64,000 nucleotides of DNA, taken from positions 62,001-126,000 of the forward strand of contig NZ_JAYDZX010000012.1 in the NCBI RefSeq assembly GCF_035607535.1, in the 5' to 3' direction. The notes below the pieces were generated by a model. The model did no database searches. It had not been told where the DNA came from and worked only from the letters and a program-made list of their open reading frames with translations. Source of the stretch: Salinimicrobium sp035607535. Its GTDB lineage: Bacteria; Bacteroidota; Bacteroidia; Flavobacteriales; Flavobacteriaceae. Positions 60,103 through 64,000 of the stretch are shown here, one piece after another; the stretch's first letter is position 1, and each line of letters begins with the position of its first letter. Position numbers and translations under genes: made by a program.

Positions 60103-60151
60103 AATTCGAGTTTTAAATAGTTGTTGGTTAAACTTTTATTAATTTGCTCTA

Positions 60152-60159
60152 CAAATTTA
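60152..60159 (-). promoter_or_regulatory. HU gene promoter -7 box
   Basis: CAAATTTA on + is TAAATTTG on minus, exact TAnnTTTG, with CTTG (minus, 60179-60182) 19 bp upstream as -33. Confidence 0.6.
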
Positions 60160-60285
60160 TATGGAAATCTTTCCCATGCAAGTAATATCAAGGGAAAAGC
60201 GGGATATTGTTAATAACTTCGACAAATTGTTGATAACCTTTGTTGATTTTTATGAAAATGCGCTCATATCAGCATTCATAAGGCT

Positions 60286-61233
60286 TCAGGCAACTTTTGC
60301 GTTTGGAAAGAATTCGTAGCCGTTCAAAAGATCTTTCATACTCATTTTTCTCTTTCCGGGTAATTGAATTTCCTTCAGCTCCAAAAATCCGTTTTTAACT
60401 GCCACTTTAACTTTCTTCCCCTCCTGCACAATTTCTCCAATAGGGTAGGAGTGTTCTGCCTTTTCAGGTTCACTTTTGTAGACCTTCAGCATTACTTCAT
60501 CATTGCCATTCTTCAAAGTTGTCCAGGCGGCAGGATAGGGGCTAAGGCCGCGTACGAGATTAAAAATATTCTCTAAAGGTTGATTCCAATCAATCCTGGT
60601 ATTTTCACGCGTAAGTTTATAAGCAAAGCGTAAGTGGGCTGCATCTTTTTGAGAAGTGGTTGGTACCGGCCCCTTTTGAAGAGCCTCAATTGTTTTTAGC
60701 ACAAGGTTGGCACCTGTAGTCATAAGTTTGTCATGCAGTTCTCCTGCGCTTTCTGTTTCTGAAATACTCACCTTTTCCTGCATGATCATTTCTCCGGTGT
60801 CAATTTTATCGTCGATAAAAAAGGTCGAAACTCCTGTTTGCGTTTCTCCGTTAATAATAGCCCAGTTTATAGGTGCTGCTCCCCGGTACTGGGGCAGGAG
60901 TGAAGCGTGAAGGTTAAAGGTGCCATATTGCGGCATTTCCCACACCACTCTCGGTAACATCCTGAAGGCAACAACTACCTGCAGGTTTGCTTCCAAAGAT
61001 CTTAGCTCTTCCAAAAAATCTTCGGCTTTTAGATTTACGGGCTGTAGGACCTTGAGGCCCTTTTTTATTGCATACTGCTTTACAGCAGACTGCTGTAATT
61101 TTCTGCCCCTGCCTGCAGGCCTGTCCGGCGCAGTGATGACTCCCACAACCTTATAACCGGCTTCCACGATGATTTTTAATGTTTCCACCGCAAAATCGGG
61201 CGTTCCCATAAATACTATTCTAAGATCTCTCAT
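60286..61233 (-). CDS. fmt: methionyl-tRNA formyltransferase
   Basis: 315 residues. IVFMGTPDFAVETLKII at the N-terminus and the folate and catalytic loop FNLHASLLPQYRGAAPINWAIINGE with the His and Asp of the active site (His in NLHAS, Asp in FFIDDKIDTGEM region) are present. The C-terminal tRNA-binding domain (about 215-315) is intact. It formylates Met-tRNAi with 10-formyl-THF. Its ATG overlaps the recQ stop codon, so translation is coupled. Confidence 0.94.
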   Translation of the reverse strand: MRDLRIVFMGTPDFAVETLKIIVEAGYKVVGVITAPDRPAGRGRKLQQSAVKQYAIKKGLKVLQPVNLKAEDFLEELRSLEANLQVVVAFRMLPRVVWEMPQYGTFNLHASLLPQYRGAAPINWAIINGETQTGVSTFFIDDKIDTGEMIMQEKVSISETESAGELHDKLMTTGANLVLKTIEALQKGPVPTTSQKDAAHLRFAYKLTRENTRIDWNQPLENIFNLVRGLSPYPAAWTTLKNGNDEVMLKVYKSEPEKAEHSYPIGEIVQEGKKVKVAVKNGFLELKEIQLPGKRKMSMKDLLNGYEFFPNAKVA

Positions 61234-63134
61234 AAATGTTTCAATTTATATCTGTTAGCAGAAGTGGTGGCCAAAGCTCCTTTTTCGACAAGTAAATCCA
61301 GTACCTTTAGGATATGGTCTTCCGGAAAAGGTAATTCTTGGGTCATTTCCCTGGAAGTGAATTCCCGTTCCTCCAGCAATGCTATTATTGCATAGTATAT
61401 TTTTTTCATTCCCTCCCGGTCCAGTCTCGTGACCGAAGATTGGCAAACAGAACAAACCCCGCAGGGTTCTGTTTCCTTTTCTCCGAAATAACGCAACAAT
61501 TGCTCACTTTTACATTGGCGGTCATTTTCAACATAAGCCAGGACCTGCTCGATTTTTTCCCTTTTAATTTTCTCCTGAAGCTTAATATAAGGAACCAAAG
61601 GATTTATTGTAATGTCATCCTCCCTGGGAACTAAAAATGTAATCCTGGTATCGTGTTGATCGTGTTCAAATTCCACAATACCTTCCTTTTGCAACTGCTG
61701 TAAAAGCCGTACAGCCTCCCGGGATGTAGTTCCGGCTTTAGCTGCAATAATCTCGGGATTTATCTCGACCATGCCATCAAAGGCCCCGCCATAGGTGCGT
61801 AAAATGGCTTTTACCACAGGGTCGAACTGAGGATTTGCCTCCAGGTACCAATTGACCTGTTTCCCCGAAGATAAAAACTGGATGCGGGTCTTCTTTTGAA
61901 ACTGTTCCGACAAATTGAGAACGCTGGCTCTGTCAAGCAACAACATGGTATTGTAAGCCAATAAAGGATTAAGCTCGTACTTTTGACAGAACTGGTTGAA
62001 GTTGAAGTGTTCTTCTTCACCCTGTCCTTCCCCATAAGCGATCCTGAAGTAGGTATTGAGCTTACGGTACACGAGCCGCACCATATCTACTCCGGGAAGA
62101 GTCGCTAAAAATTGATTTTTTAGTAGCGGAATATCACTTTTGTTGGTAAGCACTACAGCCTTTGCAGGTTTTCCATCCCTGCCCGCCCTTCCGGCTTCCT
62201 GAAAATAGCTTTCAAGGCTTTCCGGCAGGTTCATGTGAATTACTGCACGAACATTTGCCTTATCTATTCCCATTCCAAAAGCACTTGTCGCTACCATGAC
62301 CCGCTTTTCTTCCTTGAGCCATTTGTCCAGCCTCGAGGACTTTTCAGCTTTGGTGAGTCCGCCGTGAAAAGAGGTGGCAGAAATGCCTTTTTTGACAAGG
62401 AATTGCTCCAGTTCAATAGTGGCCTTTCGGGTACGTACGTAAATAATGGCAGCTTCCTCGTGTTCTTTGAGCAGTTGCTCCAAATAATAATTCTTGTCTT
62501 CCGCCTGCCGCACTAAATAAGCAAGGTTTTCTCTGCGGAAGGATTTCTGAAGTACTTTTGCTTCCCTTAACTCCAGTTGCTGCACTATGTCTTTTACTAC
62601 CGGAAGTGTTGCAGTCGCAGTAAGTCCTACTATATTAGCTTCAGGTTTGAGCTGTCTCAAAAGGGAGATGTCCCTGTAGGCCGGCCTGAAGTCATGTCCC
62701 CACTGGGAAATACAGTGAGCTTCATCTACGGCGATGAGGTTCACCTGCATTTGTTTTATACGCTCCTGTACCAGTTCCTGCTGAAGCCTTTCTGGTGAAA
62801 GATAGAGGAACTTGTAGTTGCCATAGATGCAATTGTCCAGCATGGTGTCTACCTCCCTAAAAGGAATTCCGCCGGTCAGGGCCATGGCTTTGATGCTTTT
62901 TGCCTGCAATGCCTTTACCTGGTCTTCCATCAGGGCCACCAGGGGAGAAATTACAATACAGATGCCCGGCTGCATGAGCGAAGGCACCTGAAAGCACAAT
63001 GATTTTCCACCACCTGTTGGCAACAGGGCGATCACATCTTTCTTCTCCAGTAAGCTTTTGATGATATCTTTTTGCAGTGGCCTAAAGGTGTCATAGCCCC
63101 AGTACTGCTTCAATATTTCTTCCGGGCTAGCCAA
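61230..63134 (-). CDS. recQ: RecQ-family ATP-dependent DNA helicase
   Basis: 634 residues. Motifs: LPTGGGKSLCFQVP, DEAHCISQWGHDFRPAYR, TATATLPV, SAFGMGIDKANVRAVIHMN and QEAGRAGRDG. The RQC zinc site uses CKSEQLLRYFGEKETEPCGVCSVC. A winged-helix domain follows, with no clear HRDC, so it is the short form. A 3'-5' helicase for recombination repair. It overlaps the upstream ATPase gene by eight bases. Confidence 0.93.
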   Translation of the reverse strand: MASPEEILKQYWGYDTFRPLQKDIIKSLLEKKDVIALLPTGGGKSLCFQVPSLMQPGICIVISPLVALMEDQVKALQAKSIKAMALTGGIPFREVDTMLDNCIYGNYKFLYLSPERLQQELVQERIKQMQVNLIAVDEAHCISQWGHDFRPAYRDISLLRQLKPEANIVGLTATATLPVVKDIVQQLELREAKVLQKSFRRENLAYLVRQAEDKNYYLEQLLKEHEEAAIIYVRTRKATIELEQFLVKKGISATSFHGGLTKAEKSSRLDKWLKEEKRVMVATSAFGMGIDKANVRAVIHMNLPESLESYFQEAGRAGRDGKPAKAVVLTNKSDIPLLKNQFLATLPGVDMVRLVYRKLNTYFRIAYGEGQGEEEHFNFNQFCQKYELNPLLAYNTMLLLDRASVLNLSEQFQKKTRIQFLSSGKQVNWYLEANPQFDPVVKAILRTYGGAFDGMVEINPEIIAAKAGTTSREAVRLLQQLQKEGIVEFEHDQHDTRITFLVPREDDITINPLVPYIKLQEKIKREKIEQVLAYVENDRQCKSEQLLRYFGEKETEPCGVCSVCQSSVTRLDREGMKKIYYAIIALLEEREFTSREMTQELPFPEDHILKVLDLLVEKGALATTSANRYKLKHL

Positions 63135-63663
63135 GGTGGTCCAGGATAAAGGAGGTACGTTCGGCTACAGTGCCCTGCGGGACTTCAATAGCGTCGTATC
63201 CATGGAAAGCATAGCTGCGGGCAAGTTCATCGTGGATCTCCACGGCTTGCTCATAGCTTTCATAGCGTTCATTATCTTCGGTATAGATCTGTTTCCAGGG
63301 AGGTAGGATAAATACCTTTTCATACAGGTATTCGCGGCATACCCTATTAAAAACAGGAGGATAGTCATTGCCAAAGTAGTTCATATAGGCAACTACATCG
63401 GGCACTCCGCGGTCCAGAAAAACAAGGTCGGTAGTCATTTTTTCGGCATCCTTATGCTGCCTTATCCTGCCTTCAAGTAACATTTCGCTAAAGAGCAGAG
63501 GGTCTTTTAAGAACAACTGGTCAATTCCTTTTTTTTGCGCTTCTCTAATGATCTCCCGGGAAACCTCATGGAAACAAAAATAGCCATGATGTTCTAAAGC
63601 CTCAATAACAGAGGTCTTCCCGGTGCCCGGCCCACCCGTAATAACGATCTTCCTGGTTTTCAC
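63127..63663 (-). CDS. NadR/Ttd14-like AAA ATPase
   Basis: 178 residues. P-loop ITGGPGTGKTSVIEAL at the N-terminus, then FHEVSREIIREAQKKG, VFLDRGVPDVVAYMNYFG (Walker-B-like) and ILPPWKQIYTEDNERYESYEQAV (LID-like region) as in the AAA_28/NadR-kinase-like family. A small-molecule or nucleotide kinase is plausible; not proven. It heads the recQ-fmt unit. Confidence 0.85.
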   Translation of the reverse strand: MKTRKIVITGGPGTGKTSVIEALEHHGYFCFHEVSREIIREAQKKGIDQLFLKDPLLFSEMLLEGRIRQHKDAEKMTTDLVFLDRGVPDVVAYMNYFGNDYPPVFNRVCREYLYEKVFILPPWKQIYTEDNERYESYEQAVEIHDELARSYAFHGYDAIEVPQGTVAERTSFILDHLG

Positions 63664-63713
63664 CCGGCAAATTTCGGGATTTGCTTCCGATTTAAAAAAT
63701 GGATTCTAAAATG

Positions 63714-63721
63714 TATCTTTG
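63714..63721 (+). promoter_or_regulatory. promoter -7 box before the DUF493 gene
   Basis: TATCTTTG, an exact TAnnTTTG, 24 bases before the ATG at 63746. No good -33 is seen. Confidence 0.55.
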
Positions 63722-63745
63722 CAGGAATTATGAAGTAAGATCATT

Positions 63746-64000
63746 ATGAGCGAAGCAAAAGATCCCGAAGAATTCTATCGCAAATTAAAATCACAATTGC
63801 TGGATACTACCAGCTGGCCTGCTATTTACCTCTTCAAATTTATAGTTCCTACAGATCCTGAAAAGATCAAAGGCATTGAACTCATTTTTGACAACCTTGG
63901 TGCTGTGATAAATACAAAGCAGTCAAAAAAGGGAAATTATACAAGTGTTTCGGTGAACGTACGGATGCAAGATCCAGATGAGGTGATAGAAAAATATAAA
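63746..64000 (+). CDS. DUF493 family protein, 5' part only
   Basis: 85 residues from MSEAKDPEEFYRKLKSQLLDTTSWPAIYLFKFIVP, running off the right edge in frame. The core (YLFKFIVPTDPEKIKGIELIF, YTSVSVNVRMQDPDEVIEKYK) is that of DUF493/YbeD, a ferredoxin-like fold protein; full length is about 95-100, so only about 10-15 residues are missing. Confidence 0.88.
   Translation, partial: MSEAKDPEEFYRKLKSQLLDTTSWPAIYLFKFIVPTDPEKIKGIELIFDNLGAVINTKQSKKGNYTSVSVNVRMQDPDEVIEKYK

Overview
The window looks like a chromosomal segment of a marine-type Flavobacteriaceae bacterium (Bacteroidota; the Gramella/Salegentibacter/Zunongwangia group is a reasonable guess, not proven). Evidence: AT-rich DNA; promoters of the Bacteroidota type (TTTG, about 19 bp, TAnnTTTG), seen perfectly upstream of rpsF and rpmH; hardly any Shine-Dalgarno sequences before start codons; and many lineage-typical families (type B L31 without zinc cysteines, DUF4199, DUF4252, DUF6495, GlmU-like bifunctional protein, short CarB without the regulatory domain, lipoprotein S41 peptidases, BtuG-like beta-propeller). 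Most of the window is housekeeping DNA with short operons and tight or overlapping gene ends.

Layout. 1-2.1 kb: end of a Ycf48/BNR-like protein, then a leftward ECF sigma operon with a membrane anti-sigma-like protein and a periplasmic LTxxQ-type protein. 2.1-2.5 kb: a gene-free stretch with a candidate orphan small RNA on the + strand. 2.5-7.6 kb (minus): MsbA-like ABC exporter, phosphohexomutase, polyprenyl-phosphate-type glycosyltransferase, DUF4199 protein. 7.8-15.3 kb: L31, GlmU-like protein, MtaB, alpha/beta hydrolase and lytic transglycosylase, a thioredoxin-fold protein without its cysteines, a TPR protein, and L34 (rpmH, 52 aa). 15.4-18.7 kb: carB and a DUF423 protein. 18.8-19.5 kb: a RAYT-type Y1 transposase with two REP-like palindromes. 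19.5-23.6 kb (minus): rmuC, serine hydrolase, thioesterase, SBF-type transporter. 23.6-29.9 kb: a corrinoid uptake locus with divergent halves: BtuF/BtuC/BtuD-like ABC genes on minus; cobalamin riboswitch, BtuB receptor and BtuG-like lipoprotein on plus. 30-33 kb: two paralogous S41 lipoprotein peptidases. 33.1-35.2 kb: a second ECF sigma operon with two DUF4252 proteins. 35.4-48.6 kb: purB, Sir2, TrmH-type methyltransferase, SRPBCC protein, DEAD-box helicase, rdgB, rlmH, nadC, BrkB-like protein, chalcone-isomerase-like protein, priA, LytTR response regulator. 48.7-50.5 kb: rpsF-rpsR-rplI and DUF6495. 50.7-64 kb: MacB-like permease, hisS, aldo/keto reductase, AI-2E-type transporter, tRNA-Met, START-like protein, class IV aminotransferase, YqgE, HU, fmt, recQ, a NadR-like ATPase and the start of a DUF493 protein.

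The most unusual signal is not a gene. At least nine intergenic places hold degenerate tandem arrays with a strict 7-bp period but a different consensus at most loci. Some share a consensus across distant loci, two are arranged as facing complementary arms, and one such element sits inside the cobalamin riboswitch. Other points worth a second look are the candidate orphan ncRNA at 2.24-2.36 kb, the RAYT/REP pair, a recurrent palindrome AAAAATGNCATTTTT, and an AGGAGGT displayed in a hairpin loop of the rpmH leader.
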